Assembly: GCA_946534455.1 (NCBI GenBank)
Contig: CAMNCR010000170.1
Span: forward strand, 1-21,514
DNA: 21,514 nucleotides
From: an uncultured Clostridia bacterium
Lineage (GTDB): Bacteria > Bacillota > Clostridia > Christensenellales > Aristaeellaceae
Direction: 5' to 3'
The notes under the pieces are model-generated. The model was not told the DNA's origin, made no database searches, and was given only the letters and a program-made list of their open reading frames with translations. Positions 6,467 to 14,495 of this stretch are shown in pieces. Each line of letters opens with the position of its first letter. The stretch's first letter is position 1. The position numbers were made by a program, and so were the translations under genes.

Positions 6467-7975
6467 ATGCGCAAGGGGATCGCGCTGGGGCTGGCGCTGC
6501 TGCTGGGGCTGGCGTGCTGCTTCGGGGCCGCGGCGGAAACCACCCAGAAGGCGCCGGACTTCGTGCTGGAGGGCCTGGATGGAGGCAGCAGCAATCATAA
6601 CTGGGAAACCAACCTGTTCTTTGCCCGGATGCAGGAGCGCACCGGGATCAGCTTCCAGTTCCGGCAGTATACGGAGGACAGCCAGTGGGCGGAGCGGAAG
6701 AAGGCCCTGCTGGCGGGAGAGGATCTGCCGGACGTGCTGTTCAAGGCCGGGCTGACGGCCAGCGAGACGCGGGATCTGTATGCCGCGGGGGTGCTGCTGG
6801 ATCTCCGGCCCTATCTGGAGGCGCAGGCGCCGGACCTCTGGGCGCTGCTGCAGGCGCATCCGGACTGGATGGACGCCATCACCCTGCCGGACGGCGCCAT
6901 TCCGGCGCTGCCCGGGCTGAACGAGCTGGCCAACGCCAACCTGATGTGGATCAATACCGAGTGGCTGGGACGGCTGAAGCTGGAAAAGCCCACCACGGCG
7001 GAGGAGCTGACGGAGGTGCTGCGCCGCTTCAAGGCGGAGGACCCCAACCGGAACGGCCGGGCGGACGAAATTCCGCTGGGGTTTTCGAGCATGTGGGATC
7101 TGCGCTTCCTGGCGCATGCCTTCGGCATCCTGGATAACGACTATTATCTTTCCGTGCGGGACGGGCAGGTGATGTCCTCCCTGACCTCGGAGGGGAACCG
7201 GCAGTTCCTGACCTGGCTGCATCAGCTGTGGACGGAAGGGCTGCTGGATCAGAACGGATTTACCACCAATGACAGCCTGCGCCAGATCACAGACGAAAAG
7301 CAGGCCGTTCCCTACGGCGTGCTGCTGACGCCGAACCCGCTGCTGCTGATGCCCGCCGCATCGATCGGTCAGTATGAGACGCTTCTGCCGCTGACCTTCG
7401 AGGGCCGGCAGGAGTACAGGGATCTGCTGGGCTGCGTGGTGCGGGGCACCTTTGGCATCACGCGCGCGTGCGCGGAGCCGGAAAAGCTGGTGGCCTGGGT
7501 GAACACGCTGTACACGGAGGAAGGCAGCCGGCTGGCCCAGAGCGGGCTGGAAGGGGAGGACTACTTCTGGAACGAGGACGGATACTGGGAGTGGAACGCG
7601 GATCTGACCACGGTGGCCAATCAGATTCTGCCGGAGAGCACCATCGCGGAGGGCGGCACTGCGCCGGGCTGGACCGGCGCGGAGTTCCAGCTGAAATACG
7701 CGGAGGAGGACACCCGGCGGAGCATTGAAATGCTGCATGAATACCGGCAGTATCTGCGCCTGCCCTATCCCATGGTGACGCTGAGCGTCGAGGATGAAGC
7801 CCGGGCCGCGGAGCTGCAGGCGGGACTCATGTCCTACGCGGAGCCGGCGATGGCCGCCTTCGTGACCGGCGACACGGAGCTGAACGACGAGAGCTGGGAT
7901 GCCTTCGTGCGCGAGGTTGAGGAACGGCATCTGCAGGAGCAGATCGATCTCTGGCAGAAATATATCAGGCCCTGA
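6467..7975 (+). CDS. Extracellular sugar-binding protein (family 1, YesO/LipO-like)
   Basis: A 502-residue exported substrate-binding protein of the ABC carbohydrate-uptake type. The first 23 residues form a signal sequence (Arg2, Lys3, then a Leu/Ala-rich core). It has both an AAA-Glu signal peptidase I-like site and a poor lipobox (GLAC, Cys17), so secretion versus lipid anchoring is unclear. DPNRNGRADE at residues 192-201 is the EF-hand-like calcium loop seen in many large Clostridia/Bacilli sugar-binding proteins of this group, and the alternating lobes and C-terminal helices fit the fold. The ATG at 6467 follows GGGAGG, and the longer frame upstream would start inside the preceding gene. 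No permease or ATPase gene is in the window, so it must work with a transporter encoded elsewhere or act as a sensor. Galactokinase follows after 23 bases. The ligand is unknown. Confidence 0.85.
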   Translation: MRKGIALGLALLLGLACCFGAAAETTQKAPDFVLEGLDGGSSNHNWETNLFFARMQERTGISFQFRQYTEDSQWAERKKALLAGEDLPDVLFKAGLTASETRDLYAAGVLLDLRPYLEAQAPDLWALLQAHPDWMDAITLPDGAIPALPGLNELANANLMWINTEWLGRLKLEKPTTAEELTEVLRRFKAEDPNRNGRADEIPLGFSSMWDLRFLAHAFGILDNDYYLSVRDGQVMSSLTSEGNRQFLTWLHQLWTEGLLDQNGFTTNDSLRQITDEKQAVPYGVLLTPNPLLLMPAASIGQYETLLPLTFEGRQEYRDLLGCVVRGTFGITRACAEPEKLVAWVNTLYTEEGSRLAQSGLEGEDYFWNEDGYWEWNADLTTVANQILPESTIAEGGTAPGWTGAEFQLKYAEEDTRRSIEMLHEYRQYLRLPYPMVTLSVEDEARAAELQAGLMSYAEPAMAAFVTGDTELNDESWDAFVREVEERHLQEQIDLWQKYIRP

Positions 7976-7998
7976 AAGCGGGATGGAGGAATGCAGAC

Positions 7999-9276
7999 AT
8001 GAGCCGCAGTGAAGAAAGAATCCGGAAACTGGAGTCGGCGGAGGTCCGGGCGCAGCTGTCAGCCCTGTACGGGCAGGCGCAGCTGAAGGCCCAGACGGAA
8101 CGCCATGCCGCGCTGCTGCGCCGGCACGAGAGCGTCTACGGCGAGCGGGAGAAGGTGTGCCTGATCAGCGCGCCGGGACGCACGGAAATCGGCGGCAATC
8201 ATACGGATCATAACCATGGCCGGGTGCTGGCCGCCTCGGTCAATCTGGACGCGCTGTGCGCCGTTTCTCCCCGGGAGGACCTGCTGGTGCATTTTGACAG
8301 CGAGGGCTACGCGCCGATCACGCTGAGCCTGGAGGAGCTGGCGCCGCGGGAGGAGGAGCAGGGAACCACGGCCGCGCTGATCCGCGGCGTGGCCAGCGGC
8401 ATGAAGGACGCGGGCTATGCCATCGGCGGATTTGACGCGGTGGTGACCTCCACCGTGGCCGGCGGCAGCGGACTGAGCAGCTCGGCGGCCCTGGAGGTCA
8501 TGCTGACGGGGGTCTTTGACGGGCTGTACAACCGGTTTGAGATGCCCTATGTCCAGCGGGCTCAGATCAGCCAGCGGGCGGAAAACGTCTTCTTCGGCAA
8601 GCCCTCGGGGCTGCTGGATCAGATGGCGAGCGCCGCGGGGGGCCTGGTGACGGTGGATTTCCGCGATCCGGCGCGGCCTGAGATTGAGACGCTGAGCTAT
8701 GACTTTGCGGGCAGGGGCTATGCCCTGGTCGTGGTGGCGACGGGCGGCTCTCACGCAAACCTGACGGATCACTACGCGGCCATTCCGCAGGAAATGAAGG
8801 CCGTGGCAGGCTATTACGGACAGGAAACCCTGCGGGGCGTGACGGCGGAGCAACTGCTGGCGGACGCGGGCGAGCTGCGCCGGCGCTATGGCGACCGGGC
8901 GGTGATGCGCGCGTTCCACTTTGTGCTGGAGAATGACCGCGTGCCGGAGCAGGTGGCCGCGCTGCGGGAGGACCGGATGCCGGATTTCCTGCAGCTGATT
9001 ATCGACAGCGGACGGAGCTCCTTCATGTATCTGCAGAATGTTTTCGCGGACAACCGGGATCAGAGCCTGAGCCTGGCGCTGTGCATGGCGGAAAGGCTGC
9101 TGGCGGGGAAGGGCGCGTGGCGCGTGCATGGCGGCGGCTTTGCCGGAACCACGCTGAACTTCGTGCCCCTGGATCAGGTGGAGACCTTTGTGGCCGCGAT
9201 GAACCGGACCTTCGGGGATCAGGCCTGCACGGTGCTGAACATCCGTCCGGCCGGCGCGGCGATGATCGGAGACTGA
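7999..9276 (+). CDS. galK: Galactokinase
   Basis: A 425-residue GHMP-family kinase that phosphorylates galactose at C1, the first step of the Leloir pathway. The galactokinase signature appears as APGRTEIGGNHTDHN (residues 58-72), a variant of the common GRxNLIGEHTDYN. The GHMP ATP loop is GGSGLSSSAALE (155-166), the catalytic Asp is probably Asp207 in GLLDQMASA, and the C-terminal motif is HGGGFAGTT. The start is set by GGAGGA eight bases upstream. The long N-terminal helix region (about 50 residues) is usual in the clostridial form as I know it. No galT, galE or galM is nearby. The upstream sugar-binding protein hints at uptake of a galactose-type sugar. The gene ends six bases before tsaE. 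Confidence 0.9.
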   Translation: MSRSEERIRKLESAEVRAQLSALYGQAQLKAQTERHAALLRRHESVYGEREKVCLISAPGRTEIGGNHTDHNHGRVLAASVNLDALCAVSPREDLLVHFDSEGYAPITLSLEELAPREEEQGTTAALIRGVASGMKDAGYAIGGFDAVVTSTVAGGSGLSSSAALEVMLTGVFDGLYNRFEMPYVQRAQISQRAENVFFGKPSGLLDQMASAAGGLVTVDFRDPARPEIETLSYDFAGRGYALVVVATGGSHANLTDHYAAIPQEMKAVAGYYGQETLRGVTAEQLLADAGELRRRYGDRAVMRAFHFVLENDRVPEQVAALREDRMPDFLQLIIDSGRSSFMYLQNVFADNRDQSLSLALCMAERLLAGKGAWRVHGGGFAGTTLNFVPLDQVETFVAAMNRTFGDQACTVLNIRPAGAAMIGD

Positions 9277-9282
9277 GGCAGC

Positions 9283-9744
9283 ATGCGGACGAAGAGCGCG
9301 CAGGAGACAAGACGGCTGGGCAGGCGGCTGGCGCAGCAGCTGCGGGAAGGAGATGTTCTCCTGCTCCGCGGCCCGCTGGGAGCCGGCAAGAGCGAGCTGA
9401 CCCGGGGGATCGCGGAGGGGCTTGGCATCCGGGAAACGGTGACCAGCCCCAGCTTTACGATCCTGAACGTGTATGAGAGCGGCAGAGTGCCGCTGTACCA
9501 CTTCGACTGGTACCGGCTGAACTCGGAAGAGGAGCTGTACGAGCTGGGAATGGACGAATATCTGGGCGGAGACGGCATCGCGGCGGTGGAATGGCCGGAG
9601 CAGTGCCCGGAGGCCGTGCCGGAGAGCTGCCTGGACATTGTGCTGACCCCCGGGGAGGGGGAGGAGCGGGACATCCGCTGGACCTCCCGGGGCGATTTTC
9701 GACGGATTGACCTGGAGAGTGCGGAGGGAGAGCGGACGGAATGA
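9283..9744 (+). CDS. tsaE: tRNA t6A biosynthesis ATPase TsaE
   Basis: 153 residues, the normal size for TsaE, the P-loop ATPase that works with TsaB and TsaD to make N6-threonylcarbamoyladenosine at position 37 of ANN-decoding tRNAs. Visible motifs are Walker A GPLGAGKS (residues 30-37), switch region VTSPSFTI (53-60), HFDWYRL (73-79) and AVEWPE (101-106), all characteristic. The GAGG ribosome site overlaps the galK stop codon, and its own stop overlaps the tsaB start (ATGA), so the three genes are translationally coupled. TsaD is not in this window. Confidence 0.96.
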   Translation: MRTKSAQETRRLGRRLAQQLREGDVLLLRGPLGAGKSELTRGIAEGLGIRETVTSPSFTILNVYESGRVPLYHFDWYRLNSEEELYELGMDEYLGGDGIAAVEWPEQCPEAVPESCLDIVLTPGEGEERDIRWTSRGDFRRIDLESAEGERTE

Positions 9745-10433
9745 TGCTGCTGGTCATCGATACCTCGGGCCCGGTGTGCGGCGTCGCGGTGATGAGCGAG
9801 GCGCGGGTTTTCTGCGAGCTGACCGCGCAGAATCGGAATACGCATTCCGCCAGCCTGATGCCCATGGTGGAGCAGGCGCTGGCCCTCAGCGGCAGGGATC
9901 TGGCGGAGATGGACGCGCTGGCGGTGGTCACGGGTCCGGGAAGCTTTACGGGCGTTCGCATCGGCGTGGCGACGGCCAAGGGACTGGCCCAGGGGGCCGG
10001 CCTGCCCTGCGTGCCGGTGGACGCGCTGGAGGCCCTGGGCCGGTCCGCGGGCCTGTTTGAGGGCGTGATCTGTCCGATTCAGGATGCGCGGGCGGGCCAG
10101 GTTTACGGCGCGGCGTTCCGGAATCAGGAGCGGCTGCGGGAAAACCGGGCCATCGCGCTGACGGATTTCCTGGAGGACATCGACGGGCTGGGCGACCGCT
10201 TCCTGTTCGTGGGGGACGGCGTCGCGGTTCACCGGGAGGCCATCGCCGGGCGCCTGGGGCAGCGGGCGGTTTTCGCGCCGGCGCATCTTGGCTATCTGCG
10301 GCCCGCGGCGGCCGGGAGCCTCGCGCTGGAAAACCCGGAACGGATGGATTTCCGTTCCCTGCGGGAAACGTATCTGCGGCCGCCGAATGCCCAGAAGAAT
10401 AAAAAGCTGCTGGAGGCCATGGCTCATGAGTGA
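9741..10433 (+). CDS. tsaB: tRNA t6A biosynthesis protein TsaB
   Basis: A 230-residue TsaB (YeaZ), the ASKHA-fold partner that scaffolds TsaD in the t6A complex. The N-terminal strand LLVIDTSG (residues 3-10), the THSASLMP segment (34-41) and the hallmark VVTGPGSFTGVRIG (62-75) are all present. The length matches the family. The start overlaps the tsaE stop by four bases, and GGAGGGAG at 9723-9730 provides a ribosome site. The 3' end overlaps rimI by eight bases. The tsaE-tsaB-rimI order is common in Bacillota. Confidence 0.96.
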   Translation: MMLLVIDTSGPVCGVAVMSEARVFCELTAQNRNTHSASLMPMVEQALALSGRDLAEMDALAVVTGPGSFTGVRIGVATAKGLAQGAGLPCVPVDALEALGRSAGLFEGVICPIQDARAGQVYGAAFRNQERLRENRAIALTDFLEDIDGLGDRFLFVGDGVAVHREAIAGRLGQRAVFAPAHLGYLRPAAAGSLALENPERMDFRSLRETYLRPPNAQKNKKLLEAMAHE

Positions 10434-10908
10434 ATTGACGCTGCGCCGCATGCATCTGAGCGACACGGCGGAGGTGGCGCGCATTGAGGCGGAGACCTTC
10501 GCAAGGCCCTGGAGCGAGGATTCCTTCCGGCAGGAGCTGGAGAGAAACGTGGCGGCCCGGTATCTGGTGGCGGAGACGGAGGGAAAGGTGATCGGCTACG
10601 CCGGGGCCTGGATCATTCTGGATGAAAGCCACATCACCAACATCGCGGTGGCGGAGGCCTGGCGGGGACGGGGGATCGGCGAGGCGCTGACGCGCAAGCT
10701 CCTCTGGTATCTGTCCAACCTCGGCGCCAGCTACGCAACGCTGGAGGTCCGGGTCAGCAACGAACGGGCCATCGCGCTGTACACCAAGCTGGGCTTCATC
10801 CGGGTGGGCCGGAGGAAAAAATACTATGAGGATAATGACGAGGACGCTTTCCTGATGGTATGCGAGAAGCTGCCGCCGGCGGAGGAAGACTTTACGGAAA
10901 TGCAGTGA
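10426..10908 (+). CDS. rimI: Ribosomal protein S18 alanine N-acetyltransferase RimI
   Basis: A 160-residue GNAT acetyltransferase that acetylates the N-terminal alanine of ribosomal protein S18 using acetyl-CoA. The acetyl-CoA loop is RGRGIG (residues 80-85). NERAIALYTKLGF (112-124) carries the likely catalytic Tyr119, and the C-terminal YYEDNDEDAFLM is the RimI-type YYxxxxEDAxxM signature. The ATG at 10426 lies nine bases after GGAGG and overlaps the tsaB end. An in-frame upstream extension to 10288 lies inside tsaB and is not needed. The position directly after tsaB supports RimI over a generic GNAT. Confidence 0.93.
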   Translation: MSELTLRRMHLSDTAEVARIEAETFARPWSEDSFRQELERNVAARYLVAETEGKVIGYAGAWIILDESHITNIAVAEAWRGRGIGEALTRKLLWYLSNLGASYATLEVRVSNERAIALYTKLGFIRVGRRKKYYEDNDEDAFLMVCEKLPPAEEDFTEMQ

Positions 10909-10924
10909 TCGGGAGGAGACAGAC

Positions 10925-12103
10925 ATGAGTCGGGTATTTATCACGGTGCTGGACGCGGTGGGCGCGGGAAACGCGCCGGACGCGGCGGAATACGGAGACC
11001 AGGGCGCCAACACGCTGGGGCATGTGATCGCCGCCCGGAATCCCTCCCTGCCGGCGATGGGCGCGCTGGGCCTGAGCCGCATTCCCGGGACGGGCTATCC
11101 CGAAGGGGGGCCGGTCCGGGGCGCCTACGGACGGGCGATTGAAAAGAGCCGGGGCAAGGATACCACCTCCGGGCACTGGGAGATTGCCGGCGTCCCCGTG
11201 ATGCGGGCGTTTCCGACGTTTCCGGACGGATTTCCGGCTTCCTTCATCGAGGCCTTTGAACGGGCGATCGGCCATCGGTGCATCGGCAACAAGCCGGCCT
11301 CGGGCACGGTCATTCTGGAGGAGCTGGGCGAGGCGCATCTCCGGGATCACACGCCCATCGTGTATACCAGTGCGGACAGCGTATTTCAGATCGCCTGCCA
11401 TGAGGCGCTGTTTCCGCCGGAGGAGCTGTATGCCTTCTGCCGGACGGCCCGGGACATGCTGCAGGGAGAGCTGGGCGTCGGCCGGGTGATCGCCAGGCCC
11501 TTTATCGGTGAGCCGGGGCATTTCGTGCGGACGGGGCGCCGCCGGGACTTCTCTCTGCCGCCCTGCGGCAGGACGCTGCTGGACGCAGTGAAGGAAGCGG
11601 GCATGGCCAGCATCGGCGTGGGCAAGATTGAGGACATCTTTGCGCATCAGGGGCTGACGGAGAGCGACCACGCGGCGGGAAATCCTGCCTGCATGGACAG
11701 CCTGATCGGCTTTATGAAGCGGGATTTCAGCGGCCTGTGCTTCACGAACCTGGTGGATACGGACTCCGTGTACGGCCACCGGAACGATCCGGTGGGGTTC
11801 GCGGAGGCGCTGGAGGCCTTTGACCGGCGGCTGCCGGAGATGCTGGCGCTGATGCGGAGCGGGGATCTGATGATCATCACCGCGGACCACGGATGCGATC
11901 CCTGCGATATTTCGACGGATCATACCCGGGAAACCATTCCGATTCTGGCCTGGACGCCGGGCCTGGCGGGGCCGGTGGATCTGGGCACGCGGGACACCTA
12001 CGCGGATATCGCGGCGACCTGCGCGGAATGGCTGGGGCTGCCGGAGCGCTTCGGCGCGCTTTCCTTCGCGGAGGCGCTGCGCGGCGCGGTGAAGCCGGAG
12101 TGA
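10925..12103 (+). CDS. deoB: Phosphopentomutase
   Basis: A 392-residue DeoB of the alkaline phosphatase superfamily, which interconverts ribose or deoxyribose 1-phosphate and 5-phosphate in nucleoside salvage. Two manganese ions are expected to be held by Asp10 (TVLDAVGAG), the C-terminal TADHGCDP and DHTRE segments, and the NLVDTDSVYGHRND region. GKDTTSGHWE (residues 78-86 region) contains the phospho-acceptor threonine; the family usually reads DTMTGHWE, so Thr-Ser here is a conservative change. The length is typical. GGGAGGAG four to eleven bases upstream sets the start. It follows rimI by 16 bases and precedes the PIG-L gene by four, so it is read in the same direction as one unit. Confidence 0.96.
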   Translation: MSRVFITVLDAVGAGNAPDAAEYGDQGANTLGHVIAARNPSLPAMGALGLSRIPGTGYPEGGPVRGAYGRAIEKSRGKDTTSGHWEIAGVPVMRAFPTFPDGFPASFIEAFERAIGHRCIGNKPASGTVILEELGEAHLRDHTPIVYTSADSVFQIACHEALFPPEELYAFCRTARDMLQGELGVGRVIARPFIGEPGHFVRTGRRRDFSLPPCGRTLLDAVKEAGMASIGVGKIEDIFAHQGLTESDHAAGNPACMDSLIGFMKRDFSGLCFTNLVDTDSVYGHRNDPVGFAEALEAFDRRLPEMLALMRSGDLMIITADHGCDPCDISTDHTRETIPILAWTPGLAGPVDLGTRDTYADIAATCAEWLGLPERFGALSFAEALRGAVKPE

Positions 12104-12107
12104 GCCG

Positions 12108-13358
12108 ATGAAAAAATGGATGATGCTCCTGCTGGGGCTGATGCTCCTGGCGGGCGGGCTGGGGGCGGCCCGGGCGGAGGAGGCGGAGGACCTGACGGCC
12201 GCCTGCCGGTTCCGCCTCAGCTACGGGGGAACCAGCGCGGGCAGGATCACGGACGGCCGGTATACCACCTACTGGGAGGATAAAAGATCCAGGCAGCCCT
12301 TCCTGATTCTGGATTCGGAAACGCCGATCCACGGGCTGTACCTCTGCTTCCGCACGGTGCCCGAGCACTATGCCGTGCAGGTGACGGCGCAGGAGAACGC
12401 CGCCCGGACCCGGGAGGAAATCGCCTGGGAAACCGTGGCGGAGGGGGACGCGGACCTGGCTCACGCCTTCTTCCCGCTGGAGGGGGTCCGGGGCGTGCGG
12501 GTGCTGGCGACGGCGGAGGAGTCCGGCGCCATGGGGTTCAACGAGGTGTTTGCCTTCGGCGCGGGGGAGCTGCCGGACTGGGTTCAGCGCTGGGAGCCGA
12601 CCGAGGAAAAGGCGGACATTCTTTTTCTGACCACCCATCCGGATGACGAGCTGCTGTTCTTCGGCGGGGCCATTCCCACCTACGCGGCGGAGCGCGGGAA
12701 GCGCGTGCTGGTGGCCTACCTGACCTACAGCAACGCCACCCGCCGCAGCGAGGCGCTCAACGGCCTGTGGCACATGGGCGTGCGGCACTATCCCGTCTTC
12801 GGCACGTTCCGGGACGTTTATTCCCGCACGGCGCAGGATGCCTACGGAAAAATCCGGGGGAAGGAAGACGCGGTGCACGCCTGGCTGACGGAGATCCTGC
12901 GGAGGTACCGCCCGGAGGTGGTGGTGACCCAGGATCTGGAGGGCGAGTACGGCCACGGGCAGCATAAGATGGTGGCGGACAGCGCGCTGGCGTGCTTTGA
13001 CCTGGCGGCGGAGGCGGAGGCCTTTCCGGATTCCGCGGCGCGCTACGGCACATGGCAGGTGCGCAAGCTGTATCTCCATCTGTTTGGCGAGGAAGCGGAA
13101 CGGACCCGCTTCGACTGGGAGGTGCCGCTGACGCGGATGGGCGGGAAAACCGGCACGGAGCTGGCGGAGGAAGCCTTTGCCCTGCATGTGACGCAGAAGG
13201 GAAGCGGGATGAAGCTGCGGGGAAGACGGTATACATTCTCCGTCCGCCATACGGGCGGCGAGCTGTTTCCCAACACCAGCTTCGGTCTGGCCAGGACGGT
13301 GGTGGGACCGGACGAAACCCACCTGGATTTTCTGGAACATATTGATACGGAAGAATGA
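12108..13358 (+). CDS. Secreted PIG-L family deacetylase
   Basis: A 416-residue exported protein. Residues 1-23 form a signal peptide (Lys2-Lys3, hydrophobic core, ARA cleavage site). Residues about 30-150 look like a discoidin-like (F5/8 type C) carbohydrate-binding domain, with ITDGRYTTYW as the usual start. The PIG-L zinc deacetylase domain follows from about 168: THPDDE (176-181) gives His177 and Asp180, and GHGQH (282-286) gives His286, the three metal ligands; RRSEAL at 212-217 fits the family. PIG-L enzymes remove acetyl groups from GlcNAc-containing molecules. The substrate is unknown, but export and the binding domain favour a surface or environmental glycan. GGAG at the end of deoB is its ribosome site. 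A second secreted glycan enzyme follows after 12 bases. Confidence 0.87.
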   Translation: MKKWMMLLLGLMLLAGGLGAARAEEAEDLTAACRFRLSYGGTSAGRITDGRYTTYWEDKRSRQPFLILDSETPIHGLYLCFRTVPEHYAVQVTAQENAARTREEIAWETVAEGDADLAHAFFPLEGVRGVRVLATAEESGAMGFNEVFAFGAGELPDWVQRWEPTEEKADILFLTTHPDDELLFFGGAIPTYAAERGKRVLVAYLTYSNATRRSEALNGLWHMGVRHYPVFGTFRDVYSRTAQDAYGKIRGKEDAVHAWLTEILRRYRPEVVVTQDLEGEYGHGQHKMVADSALACFDLAAEAEAFPDSAARYGTWQVRKLYLHLFGEEAERTRFDWEVPLTRMGGKTGTELAEEAFALHVTQKGSGMKLRGRRYTFSVRHTGGELFPNTSFGLARTVVGPDETHLDFLEHIDTEE

Positions 13359-13370
13359 GGGACGAAACAG

Positions 13371-14372
13371 ATGAGAAGGATGATCGCGTGGGTGCTGCTG
13401 GTGATCGCGGCGCTGCAATGCGCGGGAGCGCTGGGAGAAACGGCCTTCAGTCACACGGAGGCGCCGGCATGGGCACAGGTCACGCTGAATGAACGGGGCT
13501 TTCTGGACGAGGGCGAGTATGTGCTGGAGGATGAGGAAAACGGGCACTGGATGTATGTGAACCAGACGCTGCGGATTCAGGTGGAGCGCTCCAGGGAGAC
13601 CTTTGAGAAGGTCAAAAAGAAGGATCCCGCCCAGGACTTCATCGCCTATACGGCGGAAATCTGGTGCGATGTGGAGGCGGGCGTGCTGCCCTGGACCGTC
13701 TTCTCGAATCCGGAAAATCCCCGGAAGGATCCGAAATTCATCGGGGAAATAGCCACCGAGCAGGCGATCGTCTACGCATCGAGCACGGACTATTACAACT
13801 ACCGGGTCGGGCGCGCAAAGGAGCAGAAGAGCAATCACGTGGGCATTGAAATCCGCAATGGGGAGATCTGGTACGATGATCCCATGATCAAGGAAGTGAA
13901 AATGCCGAACTACGAGACGCTGGCCCTTTACGCGGACGGACGGATGGACAGCTATGCGTCCCGGGACCGGGGCGCGGAGGCCTATCTGGCGGACGGCGCG
14001 ATCCAGGTCTACACCTTCGGGCCCTGCCTGGTGCGGGACGGCGCGCTGACGGAGTACATCGCCACGGCCAACCGCAGCAACAATCCGCGGCATGCCTTCG
14101 GCATGGTGGAGCCGGGACATTATGTGGACGTGATCTGCGAGGGACGCCTGGGCAAGGCCAAGCCAAAGTCCACCGGCGTGATGATGGAAAACCTCGCCCA
14201 GATGATGATTGACCGGGGCTGCCAGGTGGCGGTGAATCTGGACGGCGGCCAGACGGCGGTCTGCACCTTCATGGGGAAGCAGCTCAACCGGGTCAGCTCC
14301 GACCTGCCTAAGGGACGAAAGGCCCTGGAGGTCATGGCCTTCGGAATCGGGCTGGGAAGGACGGAGAATTAA
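13371..14372 (+). CDS. Secreted phosphodiester glycosidase family protein (NAGPA / DUF2233)
   Basis: A 333-residue exported protein with an N-terminal signal sequence (Arg2-Arg3, hydrophobic to about residue 20, ALG cleavage site near 22). The C-terminal two thirds match the NAGPA/DUF2233 fold: FGPCLVRDG (216-224), NPRHAFGM (238-245) and the hallmark NLDGGQTA (289-296) followed by MGKQLN. Family members include the uncovering enzyme, which removes GlcNAc from GlcNAc-1-phospho-6-mannose, and bacterial proteins acting on peptidoglycan- or glycan-linked phosphodiesters. The exact substrate here is not evident. It lies 12 bases after the PIG-L gene with a GAGG ribosome site, so the two are very likely co-expressed. 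The rplU promoter starts three bases after its stop. Confidence 0.87.
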   Translation: MRRMIAWVLLVIAALQCAGALGETAFSHTEAPAWAQVTLNERGFLDEGEYVLEDEENGHWMYVNQTLRIQVERSRETFEKVKKKDPAQDFIAYTAEIWCDVEAGVLPWTVFSNPENPRKDPKFIGEIATEQAIVYASSTDYYNYRVGRAKEQKSNHVGIEIRNGEIWYDDPMIKEVKMPNYETLALYADGRMDSYASRDRGAEAYLADGAIQVYTFGPCLVRDGALTEYIATANRSNNPRHAFGMVEPGHYVDVICEGRLGKAKPKSTGVMMENLAQMMIDRGCQVAVNLDGGQTAVCTFMGKQLNRVSSDLPKGRKALEVMAFGIGLGRTEN

Positions 14373-14375
14373 TGC

Positions 14376-14404
14376 TTGACAGCGGCAGGCTGTCGTGATA
14401 TCTT
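14376..14404 (+). promoter_or_regulatory. Promoter of the rplU-prp-rpmA operon, overlapped by a dyad
   Basis: A perfect TTGACA (14376-14381) is 17 bases from TATCTT (14399-14404), with TGA before the -10 forming an extended -10; transcription should start near 14411. A 6-bp inverted repeat, GACAGC (14378-14383) and GCTGTC (14389-14394), covers most of the -35 and part of the spacer. It could be a repressor site, a 3' hairpin of the upstream transcript, or chance. Confidence 0.75.
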
Positions 14405-14410
14405 TATTCG

Positions 14411-14495
14411 GTAAGCCGCTCGGGAGAGGTCTGCTCTCAATGCGCTTTGCGCAACCTCAGATCCCGGCGAGTATGTATTCAGGAGGTGCTGTCCC
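14411..14495 (+). promoter_or_regulatory. Candidate ribosomal protein L21 leader in the rplU 5' UTR
   Basis: The roughly 85-base untranslated region folds by eye into a closing stem CGGGA (14421-14425) with TCCCG (14462-14466) around a hairpin TGCGC-TTT-GCGCA (14441-14453). GAGAG (14424-14428) can alternatively pair with CTCTC (14434-14438), and GAGGT (14426-14430) with ACCTC (14454-14458), which suggests competing folds. Known L21 leaders sit exactly here in Bacillota and are thought to mediate autogenous control. The AGGAGGT ribosome site (14481-14487) lies just downstream. I could not run a covariance search. Confidence 0.6.

Noticed and set aside
6395..7930. A 511-codon minus-strand frame opposite the sugar-binding protein gene
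   Set aside because: Shadow composition with no domain, while the plus-strand gene has a promoter, ribosome site, signal peptide and calcium motif.
11877..14120. A 747-codon open frame on the minus strand opposite deoB, PIG-L and NAGPA genes
   Set aside because: The translation is rich in His, Arg, Gln and Pro with no recognisable domain. It lies opposite three well-supported genes and is a by-product of GC-rich codon use.
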